The notes beneath the pieces are model-generated. The model was not told where the DNA came from. It was given only the letters and a program-made list of their open reading frames with translations, and did no database searches. A program made the position numbers and the translations under genes. A stretch of 64,000 bases of DNA from Marinobacter sp. DY40_1A1 (GTDB lineage Bacteria; Pseudomonadota; Gammaproteobacteria; Pseudomonadales; Oleiphilaceae). Positions 26,544 to 36,070 of the stretch are shown piece after piece; the first letter of the stretch is position 1, and each line of letters begins with the position of its first letter. The DNA is taken from assembly GCF_016597815.1 (NCBI RefSeq), contig NZ_VCHA01000003.1, forward strand, positions 1 through 64,000, written 5' to 3'.

Positions 26544-27002
26544 TTATCGGCGACTGCCACCAAACCGTTCCAGCAGCAGGTTATCCACTGCAAACCGACC
26601 ACCGCCCTGAATAGCAAGGGCTACAGCCACAACAAACAAAGTCAGGCCGAACTCATAACCGTTGTTTTCCATGAACAAACCGTTGCCAATGTGCACGGTG
26701 AAAATGGCGACCAACATAGCAAAGGCAATAACTGCTGCGGCCGGGCGTGTCAGCAGGCCCAATACCAGCGCCAGCCCCCCGAAGAACTCAGCACCGCCAG
26801 CCATGAGGGCCATCAAATAACCTGGCTCCAGACCAATGCTGGCCATCCACTGCCCGGTGCCTTCAAGACCATAGCCGCCGAACGAACCGAAGAGCTTCTG
26901 CGCACCGTGTGCCGCCAGGGTCAGTCCAACCGGGACCCGCAAAACAAGCGAAGCGAATCCGCCATTGGAATTGAACAATGCGTGGGTAAGTTTGGAGCTC
27001 AT
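26544..27002 (-). CDS. DoxX family membrane protein
   Basis: A 152-residue DoxX protein with four membrane helices (about 15-35, 58-80, 85-103, 112-132) and the family motif LRVPVGLTLAAHGAQKLFGSFGGYG, then GGAEFFGGLALVLGLLTRPAA. DoxX proteins are linked to quinone or thiosulfate oxidation and to oxidative stress responses, but their chemistry is poorly known. It is the first gene of the redox cluster and faces a divergent LysR gene, with a palindromic site in the gap that could control it. Confidence 0.88.
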   Translation of the reverse strand: MSSKLTHALFNSNGGFASLVLRVPVGLTLAAHGAQKLFGSFGGYGLEGTGQWMASIGLEPGYLMALMAGGAEFFGGLALVLGLLTRPAAAVIAFAMLVAIFTVHIGNGLFMENNGYEFGLTLFVVAVALAIQGGGRFAVDNLLLERFGGSRR

Positions 27003-27115
27003 GATGAATCCTCAAATAGTAGTCTGTTGATTTGCCTCCTGAAGCGTCGCTCCAGATAATGAGCCTACTTTACTATCGCCCATTCGAAAGAATAAGATGG
27101 CAGATGTTGCGTTAC

Positions 27116-27134
27116 TATCAACACAGCGTTGATA
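27116..27134. promoter_or_regulatory. LysR-type operator candidate
   Basis: A 19-base near-perfect palindrome, TATCAACACAGCGTTGATA, with 7-base arms (TATCAAC / GTTGATA) and 5 central bases. This fits the T-N11-A pattern of LysR-type recognition sites. It lies 32 bases before the LysR start and about 115 bases before the divergent DoxX gene, a normal place for autoregulation and control of the divergent operon. Confidence 0.6.
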
Positions 27135-27165
27135 ATCATTGAGCCTACAAAGTCAGGATGAACCT

Positions 27166-28065
27166 ATGGATCGCCTTGATGCCATGCGTGCTTTTGTTAC
27201 GGTTGTTAGTGAAGGCGCCTTCACTCGCGCCGCCGAAAAGTTGGACATGTCACCCCAACTCGTCAGCAAGTATGTTTCTCAACTGGAAAAACATCTTGGC
27301 GTGCGCCTGCTCAACCGCACCACCCGCCAGCTTCACCTCACAGAGGCAGGCGCCAGCTATCACCTGCGGGCTCAACAGGTGCTGCACGATATTGAAGACA
27401 TGGAGTGCCAGATTGGCGACCTGCAAACCGAGGCTCGTGGCATGCTGAGAATCAGTGCGCCGGTCTCTTTCGCCATTCGCCATATGGCGCCGTTATTGAG
27501 TGAGTTCCAGAAAGCCCACCCTGGTGTAGGCATCGACTTGCAACTTAATGACCGCAAGGTTGACCTGGTTGAAGAGGGGTTCGATGTAGTACTGCGGATC
27601 GGTCACCTCAAAAGCTCCTCTCTGATTGCCAAGCGCATTGCTCCGATCAGAATGGCAGTGTGTGCATCCCCGGATTATCTGAAACAGAATGGCACCCCCA
27701 AGCAACTGGAGGATCTGCAGGGCCACCGCTACCTGCGCTACAGCTACATTGAACTCGATTCCAGCCAGCCCCTGCACCGGTGGCTGCAAAACAACGGGCA
27801 AAATGACAGCAACGGTATGAGCAGCAATAATGGCGACGTACTGGTTGAATCTGCCATCGCAGGCTCGGGGATTGTCTTGCAGCCTACATTTATCTCTGGC
27901 CCGGCAATCAAGGAAGGCAAGCTGCAGGTCATACTGCAGGAATTTGAACCTGAGCCCATGGGGCTTTACGCGATGTATGCCCACCGCCAACTATTGGCGA
28001 GCAAGGTTCGTAGTTTTGTTGATTTTATCGATGGGTATTTCGGTGACCCGCCCTACTGGGATTGA
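27166..28065 (+). CDS. LysR-family transcriptional regulator
   Basis: A 299-residue LysR regulator: N-terminal winged helix (MRAFVTVVSEGAFTRAAEKLDMSPQLVSKYV, about 6-36), linker helix, and a two-lobed effector domain (about 90-295) with the typical LRISAPVSFAIRHMAPLL and DVVLRIGHLKSS. The group resembles regulators of quinone/electrophile responses (QhpR/YhaJ-type in sequence style). ATG at 27166 has AGGA upstream. It is divergent from the DoxX-MDR-pirin-wrbA run, which it likely controls, perhaps sensing an aromatic or quinone compound; the effector is not known. Confidence 0.9.
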   Translation: MDRLDAMRAFVTVVSEGAFTRAAEKLDMSPQLVSKYVSQLEKHLGVRLLNRTTRQLHLTEAGASYHLRAQQVLHDIEDMECQIGDLQTEARGMLRISAPVSFAIRHMAPLLSEFQKAHPGVGIDLQLNDRKVDLVEEGFDVVLRIGHLKSSSLIAKRIAPIRMAVCASPDYLKQNGTPKQLEDLQGHRYLRYSYIELDSSQPLHRWLQNNGQNDSNGMSSNNGDVLVESAIAGSGIVLQPTFISGPAIKEGKLQVILQEFEPEPMGLYAMYAHRQLLASKVRSFVDFIDGYFGDPPYWD

Positions 28066-28077
28066 GCGGGCACCTGC

Positions 28078-28563
28078 TTATGCTTTTGCGGCTTCGAGGG
28101 ATTTGTATCGCTCGGCTAATTCCGCACGAATGGCACGACGCTCTTTACCGTTGGCAAAGCGCCTGATTTCATCTTCAGTACGCGGTTCCAGCGGAGGGAC
28201 TTTTACTGTTGCCCCAGTCTCATCAACCGCCACCATGGTGAAAAAACAACTATTGGTATGCCGGACCATCTGCTCTTGTATATTTTCAGTGATCACCTTG
28301 ATGCCCACCTCCATTGAGGTGTTGCCCGTGTAGTTAACGCTGGCCAGAAAGGTAACCAGCTCACCCACGTGAACAGGCTGGCGAAATGTCACCTGATCCA
28401 CCGACAGAGTAACCACATAGTTTCCCGCATAGCGGCTTGCGCAGGCATAGGCCACTTCATCAAGATATTTGAGCAAAGTGCCACCGTGAACGTTACCCGA
28501 AAAGTTGGCTTTGTCCGGGGTCATTAAAACGGTCATGGTCAGTGTTGAAGATCCGAGTGCCAT
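28078..28563 (-). CDS. Hot-dog fold acyl-CoA thioesterase (YciA-like)
   Basis: A 161-residue single hot-dog thioesterase with the YciA/BACH catalytic segment: MTPDKANFSGNVHGGTLLKYLDEVAYACASRYA, where the Asn/Gly-rich loop and Asp of LDE belong to the active site, then VVTLSVDQVTFRQPVHVGELV. These enzymes hydrolyse a broad range of acyl-CoA esters. The ATG at 28563 has AGAGGAT upstream, whereas the longer ORF start lacks a ribosome binding site. Its 3' end lies 12 bases from the end of the convergent LysR gene. Confidence 0.88.
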   Translation of the reverse strand: MALGSSTLTMTVLMTPDKANFSGNVHGGTLLKYLDEVAYACASRYAGNYVVTLSVDQVTFRQPVHVGELVTFLASVNYTGNTSMEVGIKVITENIQEQMVRHTNSCFFTMVAVDETGATVKVPPLEPRTEDEIRRFANGKERRAIRAELAERYKSLEAAKA

Positions 28564-28647
28564 ATTATCCTCTTGGTGGAGCGTCTCTATAGGCTCCAGA
28601 ATCAGTGATAATATGGCTAGCGTCAACCACGAGGAGCTGGGTACCGG

Positions 28648-29487
28648 TTAACGGGCCTTCCCAGCTGTTTTCTTCACGCTCTCCTGCTGCTCGATTTCTA
28701 CCGCGGTTAAACCTTTTTTCTTCCCCTGCAGATACCTCAAGTACGCAGGTATGTGCGTTTTACCCATGTACTTATCAAGATACGGCAGGAAGCCCGCGTA
28801 ATTGCCTTTGAATTTAGCGTGGTGAAAATCGTGATAAACAGGGCCTTCGTACACAGGCAGCAGATGCACCGGGTTCCAGGGGATGTCATAGCCAATGTGG
28901 CCGTCTGCACCTTCAATTTGCCGGATGATCACCCAAAGCCAAACAACATAGATATGTGCGCCCAAAAGAATGGGGCCTATCAAGGTGAGCGTTGCGGTTA
29001 ACGTATATTCCAGCCAGTGCATGTAGTTACCGTTGATTCCGCAGGTATTGCGGATTCGATGGTGCACGCTGTGCACATTTCTCAACAGCCATTTGTTCTC
29101 GTGCATGTACCGGTGCATCCAGTAATACAGAAAATCATCCAGCAACACGAAAAACACCAACTGCGCCAAAATCACATACCACGCAGGCAGTTCGTTGTTA
29201 TGCACGCCGGTATGTTTCAGCAGCGGCCAACTCAGCACCAGCAGCGACGCCAGAATAATGTTGTTAACGAGTATGCGTCCGAGGGAAGGCAGCAGAAACT
29301 TTTTAACCTCAAATGGCTTTTGCTGGATTTTGTATTTTCTCAGCGAGACAGGATCCAGCCAGGCAACGATGGTCCAAGGCGTTGCCACAAGCAAAAACGC
29401 CGCCATGCTGATGGCCAGTGTGGCCATAGGAAACTGCCAGAACCAGGGATCGTTATAAAATCCATCCCACAAACCAAATACATTCAT
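28648..29487 (-). CDS. Fatty acid hydroxylase/sterol desaturase family protein
   Basis: A 279-residue membrane di-iron enzyme with the histidine clusters of the ERG3/fatty acid hydroxylase superfamily: HRYMH (HxxxH), HSVHH (HxxHH) and HDFHH near the C-terminus, plus four to five hydrophobic helices (about 21-42, 70-90, 105-125, 160-190). Such enzymes hydroxylate or desaturate lipids or carotenoids at the membrane. Its exact substrate is unknown. It follows the MBL-fold gene by 55 bases on the same strand and probably forms an operon with it, under the divergent AraC-type regulator. The start at 29487 has a GGAG upstream. Confidence 0.88.
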   Translation of the reverse strand: MNVFGLWDGFYNDPWFWQFPMATLAISMAAFLLVATPWTIVAWLDPVSLRKYKIQQKPFEVKKFLLPSLGRILVNNIILASLLVLSWPLLKHTGVHNNELPAWYVILAQLVFFVLLDDFLYYWMHRYMHENKWLLRNVHSVHHRIRNTCGINGNYMHWLEYTLTATLTLIGPILLGAHIYVVWLWVIIRQIEGADGHIGYDIPWNPVHLLPVYEGPVYHDFHHAKFKGNYAGFLPYLDKYMGKTHIPAYLRYLQGKKKGLTAVEIEQQESVKKTAGKAR

Positions 29488-29542
29488 ACCGACTCCAGAC
29501 AACCTGAATCCATGATCAAAATGCGGTTATCAATAAGCTGGA

Positions 29543-30634
29543 TCACTTCTTCCTGTACACAGTTCCAAAGCTCAGATCACCATAGGTGACCGTTGGCCGA
29601 TACCCGGGAAAGCCCCAATAGCTGGTCAGCTCAGAGGAATTGGCCATGTTGGGGAAATCTGTATACAGCGGATGATTACCGGCGATGGTTTTCTCAACCA
29701 CCATAGAAATGTATTGATCCAGCCCGCCCTCAAGGGTGTTGCCATTCAAAATCACTTCCATACCGGTTTGCTGTGCGTATTTCTTCAAGCCAGGAATCCG
29801 TGAATGCAGAGGCGCATAACAATCCGGGCCAACACCGTTTTCGCTGGTTACCTTTAGCCCTTCCGGCGTATGAGCCACGAAAGAGTGGTTACCCACGGTA
29901 TGGCCGGGCGTGCGAATCAGCGCCAGCCCATCACCAATCATCACATCCCCATCCAGCTGAATAATGCGATCTTCCGGAACACCCGCCAGCCCATTTGGGC
30001 AGTACCAGTCGATCTGTGGTGGCATCAGGAAATTAGCTGAAGTCCACTCCTCTCTCATCACCAGAAGCTTGGCATTGGGGAACAAACCTGGATTCTTGCT
30101 ATCGCCTAGCCAGCGACGAATATCCTGGGTGTGCAGATGGTCATAGCTGATGTAGTCCACATCTTCCGGCGTCAAACCAGCCTGCTGCAGACACGCTTCA
30201 ACCGCATTGATTTCAGGCGCGAGAAACTTTTTAACCAACTCTTTGAGAGGGCCAGCCTTGTCGATCACCTTCCGGAAATACGGGGTTTCTGCGTTCGCTT
30301 CGGCATCTGAAGGCGAGAGCAGTATCGTTTTCACACCCTCTTCACTATCAACCTGCACAATAAACAGGCGATTCAGGATATGAATAAAAGGACTTGGAAT
30401 AACATTGCAGTTCAGAAAAGCGTACTTGGTGGGGTACGGCACACGGATCAAGCCCATACTCTGATAAAACCTGGCCTGGGGTTTTGCCAACATGTCATCG
30501 CGGAAACTGACCGCCGCTTTCCGCATGCTTTCCAGTCGATAGTGCGCAGTATGGCACTTACGAGCCTCTTCAAAATGCTTGATCGGCTTGATAATGCTGC
30601 TTTCAATCGTACCGGTTTTGAGAATACTGCCCAT
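29543..30634 (-). CDS. Metallo-beta-lactamase fold protein with altered metal motif
   Basis: A 363-residue MBL-fold protein. The metal site motif, normally HxHxDH, reads HLHTQD in the phrase ISYDHLHTQDIRRW, so the two metal-2 ligands are replaced; later features PGHTVGNHSF (a conserved His) and DGDVMIGDGL remain. The N-terminal 90 residues extend beyond the catalytic core. The protein could bind a single metal, or do non-hydrolytic chemistry. No clear homologue with known function comes to mind. It lies upstream of a fatty acid hydroxylase gene and divergent from an AraC-type regulator, which may suggest action on a lipid or ester substrate. Confidence 0.75.
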   Translation of the reverse strand: MGSILKTGTIESSIIKPIKHFEEARKCHTAHYRLESMRKAAVSFRDDMLAKPQARFYQSMGLIRVPYPTKYAFLNCNVIPSPFIHILNRLFIVQVDSEEGVKTILLSPSDAEANAETPYFRKVIDKAGPLKELVKKFLAPEINAVEACLQQAGLTPEDVDYISYDHLHTQDIRRWLGDSKNPGLFPNAKLLVMREEWTSANFLMPPQIDWYCPNGLAGVPEDRIIQLDGDVMIGDGLALIRTPGHTVGNHSFVAHTPEGLKVTSENGVGPDCYAPLHSRIPGLKKYAQQTGMEVILNGNTLEGGLDQYISMVVEKTIAGNHPLYTDFPNMANSSELTSYWGFPGYRPTVTYGDLSFGTVYRKK

Positions 30635-30751
30635 GTGCCGCCTATTTATAATTGTTGTAGTGTCTGTGACTCGAATTGAAAAGCATCCTAGCCTGCTTTA
30701 ACCTGACTTAATTGTTGGATCACGAATAAAAATTACTATAAGGCGGCAATC

Positions 30752-31792
30752 TTGATCAACAAACCAGAAGCAAACACTTCGCGAAACCACCCACTCAACT
30801 TTGTGGTTGGAGCCTACATTCAGCCCATTCTCGTAGCCTATCTTCAACAAGGCGGCCGACTCTCTCCTCTAGCAGATGCTGCCGCTGTTAACGACCTGTG
30901 GATGATTAACCCTCCGGAAACAATTGCGGTAGAAGACTATTTTCGACTTTTTCTGAGCGCAAGCGAACTTCTCAAAGACCCCTTGCTCGGCATCAAGGCG
31001 GGGCAAAGTGCAGGCCTCGAAAACTTCGATGTGCTGGGTGAAGCCTTGACCAATCTACGAACCAAATCACTGACTCTCGGGCATGCCTTACATCAGATGA
31101 TGACTCTTGAACGACTGGTGCATCGCTTGGGTACCTCTCGCATAGAATCAGGTGGCGGGAACATTCGTCTTATCTGGCGAGCCCATTTTCAGCAACACAA
31201 AGCGGCCCGGCTGGTATGTGAAAGTGTAATTGCAGGAATTATCCATCTTGCGGAACAGCTAACGGGGCGATTGATACCTGTAATGGAAGTGTGCTTCGTT
31301 CATGCAAGGCCAGCGGATTATCACGAAGCGGAGTACCAACAGGGATTCCGGGCACAATGCCGGTTCAGCCAAAGCCATAACAGCATTATGTTTGCCGCAG
31401 ACGTATTAGCCTGGCCTTTAAAAAACATAGCTCGCCCATCCGTTGCCGACTCCACCGCAGGGCAAGTGGTTGAGCAGGTAAAAAACCATGTTGGGAAGAA
31501 CCTGCTAAACAGCCCAAAGCTCCCCCAAATAGCCGCCATTCTAGGGCAAAGCGAACGCAGCTTGCAGCGCCAGCTAAAACAACAGGGAACCAGCTATCAA
31601 CAACTATTGGCCGATGTTCGCTTACACCATGCCCAGGATTATCTGCAGTATTCGAATTTGAGTATTTTGCAGATCAGCCAGTTGCTGGGGTTCAGGGAAC
31701 AGAGTTCGTTTAACCACTTTTTTTTAAGGGGCAGCGGAATGTCGCCTAAAAAGTGGCAGGAAGTGAATCGGGCTGGGGCTGCGGCTGGGTAA
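30752..31792 (+). CDS. AraC-family regulator (arabinose-binding-like N-terminal domain)
   Basis: A 346-residue transcription factor with the N-terminal domain of the OruR/AraC-type (about 15-230; LENFDVLGEALTNLRTKSLTLGHALHQM) and a C-terminal double helix-turn-helix (about 245-340; LPQIAAILGQSERSLQRQLKQQGTSYQQLL ... ISQLLGFREQSSFNHFFLRGSGMSPKKW). Regulators of this type often respond to fatty acid or amino acid derived ligands. It is divergent from the MBL-fold/hydroxylase pair with a 117-base gap, so these two are its likely targets. Confidence 0.88.
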   Translation: MINKPEANTSRNHPLNFVVGAYIQPILVAYLQQGGRLSPLADAAAVNDLWMINPPETIAVEDYFRLFLSASELLKDPLLGIKAGQSAGLENFDVLGEALTNLRTKSLTLGHALHQMMTLERLVHRLGTSRIESGGGNIRLIWRAHFQQHKAARLVCESVIAGIIHLAEQLTGRLIPVMEVCFVHARPADYHEAEYQQGFRAQCRFSQSHNSIMFAADVLAWPLKNIARPSVADSTAGQVVEQVKNHVGKNLLNSPKLPQIAAILGQSERSLQRQLKQQGTSYQQLLADVRLHHAQDYLQYSNLSILQISQLLGFREQSSFNHFFLRGSGMSPKKWQEVNRAGAAAG

Positions 31793-31945
31793 AACTTAAT
31801 AAGGCGGGGGCAGACTGTCATCAGGCGTTAATCAAGTGCGGGCAATATTGGCGCCTGTACAGCCTGAGATTAAACAACCGCCCCGTTCTCGCCAACTAAA
31901 GCGATGCCGGGACGAACCCAAAATGTCCAACAGAAGGACTCTGTT

Positions 31946-33205
31946 ATGAAAGTTTCGTTTATATTGCCTCTGTTCATCGGTGCTCTCGCCATGTTATCCG
32001 GCTGCAACGACAGCGATAGCAACGCCAACGTACCTGAAGCGAGCCCTTCAGATAACAACGAGCAGCTGGTTCAGCTCGGCCCAAGGCCTTACTTTCTGGT
32101 TAATGATATGGATGACGGTGAGCTGAAAAGTAAGCTGCAAGCATGCGAATCCATACCTGCAGTCTCGACCGACTTCTCCATTGCCCACCGGGGGGCGCCA
32201 TTGCAGTTTCCTGAACATACCCGCGAATCGTATGTAGCGGCGGCCAAAATGGGAGCCGGAATCATTGAGTGCGACGTTGCCTTTACCAAAGACCGGCAAT
32301 TAGTTTGCCGTCACGCACAGAACGATCTGCACACCACCACCAACATCGTGGCCATACCGGAGCTGAATGCCAAATGTACCAAGCCTTTCGTGCCTGCCAA
32401 TCCAGGCGCTGGCACAAAAGCTGAGGCCGAATGCCGCACCAGCGATATCACGCTGGCTGAGTTCAAGTCGCTCCGAGGGAAAATGGATGCGTTTGATGAG
32501 AATGCCACCACTCCTCAAGAGTATTTGGGCGGCACCGCCGATTGGCGCACGAACCTGTATGCCACTGAGGGCACTCTATTAAGCCATCGCGAAAGCATCG
32601 AACTGATCAAAAAGCTGGGCCTTAAGTTCACCCCGGAGCTGAAGACACCGGTGGTCGATATGCCTTTTGAGGGTGACTACACACAAGAGGATTATGCTCG
32701 GCAGATGATCAATGAATACATCGCTGCCGGTGTGAAGCCCGAGGATGTATGGCCACAGTCGTTCCTGCTGGACGATGTTGCTTTCTGGGTTAACCAAATG
32801 CCCGAATTTGGCCGCCAAGCCGTATTTCTGGATGAGAAAAGTAACGACCCGGATAACGTGTCTATGGCATATATGGAAAGTCTCGCCCAAAAAGGTGTTT
32901 CCATTCTGGCGCCGGCACTCTGGAAAATGCTGACTCTAAACGGCCACCAGGAGATCGTGCCATCCGAGTACGCGCTCAATGCCAAGGCTGCTGGCCTTGA
33001 TTTGATTGGTTGGTCTCTGGAACGCAGTGGGCCGCTCGCCGAAGGTGGTGGCTGGTACTACCAAACTGTCAACGATGCTATTAACAACGACGGCGACATT
33101 TATACAGTAATTGATGTGCTGGCTCGCGAGATTGGTGTCATAGGCATTTTTTCAGACTGGCCTGCGACGACAACCTACTATGCCAACTGTATGGGCCTGA
33201 AGTAG
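31946..33205 (+). CDS. glpQ: Glycerophosphodiester phosphodiesterase, lipoprotein
   Basis: A 419-residue lipid-anchored GDPD. Lipoprotein signal with lipobox MLSGC about residues 18-22. Catalytic GDPD motifs: [16 protein letters not shown] (His and Arg), [20 protein letters not shown] (metal Glu/Asp and catalytic His), later [10 protein letters not shown]. An insertion about 130-190 is longer than in minimal GDPDs. It releases glycerol-3-phosphate from lipid headgroup diesters in the periplasm or at the cell surface. The start at 31946 has GAAGGA upstream. It lies just before the PhnDCEE-type transporter, so it may feed a phosphorus-scavenging function, though a strong terminator-like hairpin separates them. 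Confidence 0.85.
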   Translation: MKVSFILPLFIGALAMLSGCNDSDSNANVPEASPSDNNEQLVQLGPRPYFLVNDMDDGELKSKLQACESIPAVSTDFSIAHRGAPLQFPEHTRESYVAAAKMGAGIIECDVAFTKDRQLVCRHAQNDLHTTTNIVAIPELNAKCTKPFVPANPGAGTKAEAECRTSDITLAEFKSLRGKMDAFDENATTPQEYLGGTADWRTNLYATEGTLLSHRESIELIKKLGLKFTPELKTPVVDMPFEGDYTQEDYARQMINEYIAAGVKPEDVWPQSFLLDDVAFWVNQMPEFGRQAVFLDEKSNDPDNVSMAYMESLAQKGVSILAPALWKMLTLNGHQEIVPSEYALNAKAAGLDLIGWSLERSGPLAEGGGWYYQTVNDAINNDGDIYTVIDVLAREIGVIGIFSDWPATTTYYANCMGLK

Positions 33206-33240
33206 TCCCGCAATCGAACGTTCGTTAATGCCATACCAGA

Positions 33241-33272
33241 GCCAGCGGATGCCGTTATCCGCTGGCTTTCTT
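33241..33272 (+). terminator. Intrinsic terminator after the GDPD gene
   Basis: Perfect 10-base-pair inverted repeat GCCAGCGGAT / ATCCGCTGGC with loop GCCGTT, followed by TTTCTT. It lies 35 bases past the GDPD stop and about 130 bases before phnD, so the ABC transporter genes should have their own promoter. Confidence 0.75.
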
Positions 33273-33404
33273 CGCTGCCCCAACCTTTCAATCCCCTGCT
33301 CGCCCGATTAACAGACACTTCCAACATCCTGTCTTTGTCACGGAACCATAACAATCCCTGGTTAGTATCTGGCCGATGATGCTTCATAACCTGAGGATGC
33401 AAAT

Positions 33405-34349
33405 ATGAATAAGTTGATGTCTCTTACATGTGCTGCTCTGATGACGCCTATGCTCGCGCAGGGCGCATTCAAACTGGACTCCCGATACAGCGACAATGAC
33501 GGGGATCTGATTGCTGACATTCCTGCCGAGTCTGAGCAGATCGATCCCTCCACTCTGATTTTTGCTTACACCCCGGTAGAAGACCCGTCTGTTTACGCTG
33601 AAGCCTGGTCCGACTTTCTCGATCATCTGTCTGAGAAAACCGGTAAAAAAGTTCAGTTTTTTCCGGTCCAGTCGAACGCAGCGCAAATTGAAGCCATGCG
33701 CGCAGGTCGCCTCCATATTGCCGGTTTCAATACCGGATCCAACCCGATAGCCGTTGCCTGTGGCGGCTTCCGCCCTTTCACCATTATGGCGTCCGCTGAT
33801 GGCTCATTCGGCTACGAGATGGAAATCATCACCCACCCTGATTCGGGCATTACCGATGTAGACGGACTGCAAGGTCGCGAATTGGCATTCACCTCCGAAA
33901 CCTCGAACTCAGGCTTCAAAGCGCCCTCTGCAATATTGAAAGCGGATTATGATCTTGTTCCAAATAGAGACTTCACGCCGGTGTTTTCCGGCAAGCACGA
34001 CAACTCTGTGCTTGGCGTTGCCAATAAGGACTATGACGCCGCCGCAGTCGCCAACTCCGTTATGGCGCGAATGCTGAATCGGGGCGTTGTCAACGAAGAT
34101 CAGATCGTGTCTCTGTACAAGTCTCAGACCTTCCCGACCACAGGGTATGGCGTTGCTCACAACCTGACGCCAGAGCTGCAGGACAAAATCCAGCAGGCAT
34201 TTTTTTCCTTTGAATGGGAAGGAACTTCTTTGGAAGAGGAGTTCTCCAAGTCAGGTGAAGCTCAGTTCATCCCGATTACTTTCAAGGAGCACTGGGAAGT
34301 TATTCGTAAGATCGATGATGCCAACGGCGTAGTTTATAACTGCCGCTAA
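33405..34349 (+). CDS. phnD: PhnD-type periplasmic phosphonate/phosphite-binding protein
   Basis: A 314-residue binding protein: signal peptide about 1-21 (LMSLTCAALMTPMLAQG), then the PhnD fold with IFAYTPVEDPS, KVQFFPVQSNAAQIEAMRAGRLHIAGFNTGS and the hinge/ligand segment GRELAFTSETSNSGFKAPS. The S-N-S-G ligand-binding helix start fits the phosphonate/phosphite/phosphate group. Delivers substrate to the inner-membrane transporter encoded downstream. No phosphonate-cleaving or phosphite-oxidising gene is in the window, so the substrate is open. Ribosome site GAGGAT precedes the ATG. Confidence 0.85.
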   Translation: MNKLMSLTCAALMTPMLAQGAFKLDSRYSDNDGDLIADIPAESEQIDPSTLIFAYTPVEDPSVYAEAWSDFLDHLSEKTGKKVQFFPVQSNAAQIEAMRAGRLHIAGFNTGSNPIAVACGGFRPFTIMASADGSFGYEMEIITHPDSGITDVDGLQGRELAFTSETSNSGFKAPSAILKADYDLVPNRDFTPVFSGKHDNSVLGVANKDYDAAAVANSVMARMLNRGVVNEDQIVSLYKSQTFPTTGYGVAHNLTPELQDKIQQAFFSFEWEGTSLEEEFSKSGEAQFIPITFKEHWEVIRKIDDANGVVYNCR

Positions 34350-34385
34350 AGACTCAGTCCCCAAACCGCCTTCAGCGGGTTGAGC

Positions 34386-35264
34386 ATGTCGCGAGATGTG
34401 CTCAACCCGCTGACTCATATAAATATCAGCAATGGCAAAAAAACTGTGCTTGAACTGAAATCCTTATCAAAAACCTACAAAACCGGCGACCGGGCACTGA
34501 CCGACATCAGCTTCTCGGTGCCTGCAGGCCAGGTTGTAGGCCTTATTGGCCCCTCTGGCGCCGGCAAGTCGAGCCTGATCCGGTGTATCAACCGTCTGGT
34601 TGAACCCAGTTCCGGCAGCATTTACCTCGGTGAAACAGAACTGACCAAACTCAGTGGCCGGGCTTTACGCCAGGCTCGTCGCCGTATCGGGATGATTTTC
34701 CAGGAATATGCTCTCGTTGAGCGCCTTACAGTAATGGAAAATGTGCTCTCAGGCCGTCTGGGGTATGTCTCCGGCTGGCGATCCTTCCTGCGCCGATACC
34801 CACAAACTGACATCGACCAGGCATTCGGCTTGCTGGAGCGAGTCGGGCTGGGTGATCACTACAACAAGCGGGCAGATGAACTTTCTGGCGGCCAGCGCCA
34901 ACGAGTAGGTATCGCCCGGGCGCTGGAGCAAAACCCGGAACTATTGCTGGCCGACGAGCCCACGGCGTCGCTCGACCCGAAAACGTCTCGCCAGATCATG
35001 CGCCTGATTCAAGGCGTCTGCCGGGAAATGAACCTTCCAGCCATCATTAACATTCACGATGTAGTGCTGGCACAAAACTTCGCCGATCGGATCATCGGGT
35101 TACGGGCAGGCCAAGTAGTGTTCGATGGCCCACCGTCAGCCTTGTCCCATAAGGCACTGACCTGCATCTACGGAGCAGAGGATTGGGACCAGGTGCAACA
35201 GAGCAGCGAGTCACAAAACGACGAGTTTCTGTTCAGCAACGCCAAAGTGCTGGAGCTAACATGA
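34386..35264 (+). CDS. phnC: PhnC-type ATP-binding subunit
   Basis: A 292-residue ABC ATPase with Walker [11 protein letters not shown]-loop [14 protein letters not shown], signature [15 protein letters not shown], Walker [13 protein letters not shown] and switch INIHDV. This Q-loop sequence ([21 protein letters not shown]) is diagnostic of PhnC within the phosphonate importer family. The start is unclear: ATG 34386 lacks a good ribosome site, a TTG at 34380 and a GTG about 34444 are alternatives, and the family usually starts close to LELK. Its end overlaps the first permease gene (ATGA). Confidence 0.88.
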   Translation: MSRDVLNPLTHINISNGKKTVLELKSLSKTYKTGDRALTDISFSVPAGQVVGLIGPSGAGKSSLIRCINRLVEPSSGSIYLGETELTKLSGRALRQARRRIGMIFQEYALVERLTVMENVLSGRLGYVSGWRSFLRRYPQTDIDQAFGLLERVGLGDHYNKRADELSGGQRQRVGIARALEQNPELLLADEPTASLDPKTSRQIMRLIQGVCREMNLPAIINIHDVVLAQNFADRIIGLRAGQVVFDGPPSALSHKALTCIYGAEDWDQVQQSSESQNDEFLFSNAKVLELT

Positions 35265-36070
35265 CCGGCGCAATCACGTCTTTGAGGACCTGGAAGCGGC
35301 CTCCGGTACTACTTAAAGACCCACGATGGCGCTGGACCATTTTGTTAGGGAGTGCGATCTACCTGGTTCTGGCGATCAGCTCAGTGGAGGTCAACTGGTT
35401 TCGGGTTTATGAAGGTCTTGAGCGCGGCTGGAAGTTCATTCAAGGGTTTCTGTCGCCGGATTTCAACTCCCGCTGGCGGGACATCCAGGCTGGGCTGGTC
35501 GAAAGCCTGACCATGACTCTAACCTCCACCGCAGCAGGTGTGTTGATCTCGGTACCCATCGGTATTGGTGCCGCCCGCAATCTGGCCCCGGCGCCGGTGT
35601 ATATGTTCTGCCGCAGCCTCATTACGTTATCTCGCTCATTCCAGGAAATCATCATAGCGATTCTGCTGGTTGCGATGTTCGGATTCGGGCCCTTTGCCGG
35701 GTTCCTCACTCTGACGTTTGCTTCCATCGGGTTCCTTTCCAAGCTTCTGGCGGAAGACATTGAAGGCTGCGACAGCGCCCAGATAGAAGCCATTCGCGCG
35801 ACCGGCGCAGGCTGGTGGCAGGTGGTTAACTATGCAGTCCAATCTCAGGTGATGCCAAGACTGATCGGCCTTTCTCTGTATCGGTTGGACATAAATTTCC
35901 GGGAGTCGTCGGTCATAGGTATCGTTGGTGCCGGCGGTGTTGGAGCCACTTTGAATACAGCTATTGATCGCTACGAGTACGATTCAGCTGGCGCCATCCT
36001 GATTATCATCATCGCTATTGTATTAGTGGTGGAATACTCATCATCCTACATTCGGCGGTGGGCCCAATGA
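35261..36070 (+). CDS. phnE: PhnE-type permease, first copy
   Basis: A 269-residue inner-membrane permease of the PhnE family with about six helices. The EAA-like loop is visible in [38 protein letters not shown], followed by the [19 protein letters not shown] signature. The start is the ATG of an ATGA overlap with phnC, which fits coupled translation. Pairs with the second permease to form the channel. Confidence 0.9.
   Translation: MTGAITSLRTWKRPPVLLKDPRWRWTILLGSAIYLVLAISSVEVNWFRVYEGLERGWKFIQGFLSPDFNSRWRDIQAGLVESLTMTLTSTAAGVLISVPIGIGAARNLAPAPVYMFCRSLITLSRSFQEIIIAILLVAMFGFGPFAGFLTLTFASIGFLSKLLAEDIEGCDSAQIEAIRATGAGWWQVVNYAVQSQVMPRLIGLSLYRLDINFRESSVIGIVGAGGVGATLNTAIDRYEYDSAGAILIIIIAIVLVVEYSSSYIRRWAQ

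Noticed and set aside
29543..30634. MBL protein as an acyl-homoserine lactone lactonase
   Set aside because: The HxHxDH metal motif needed for lactonase activity is absent, so no quorum-quenching claim is made.
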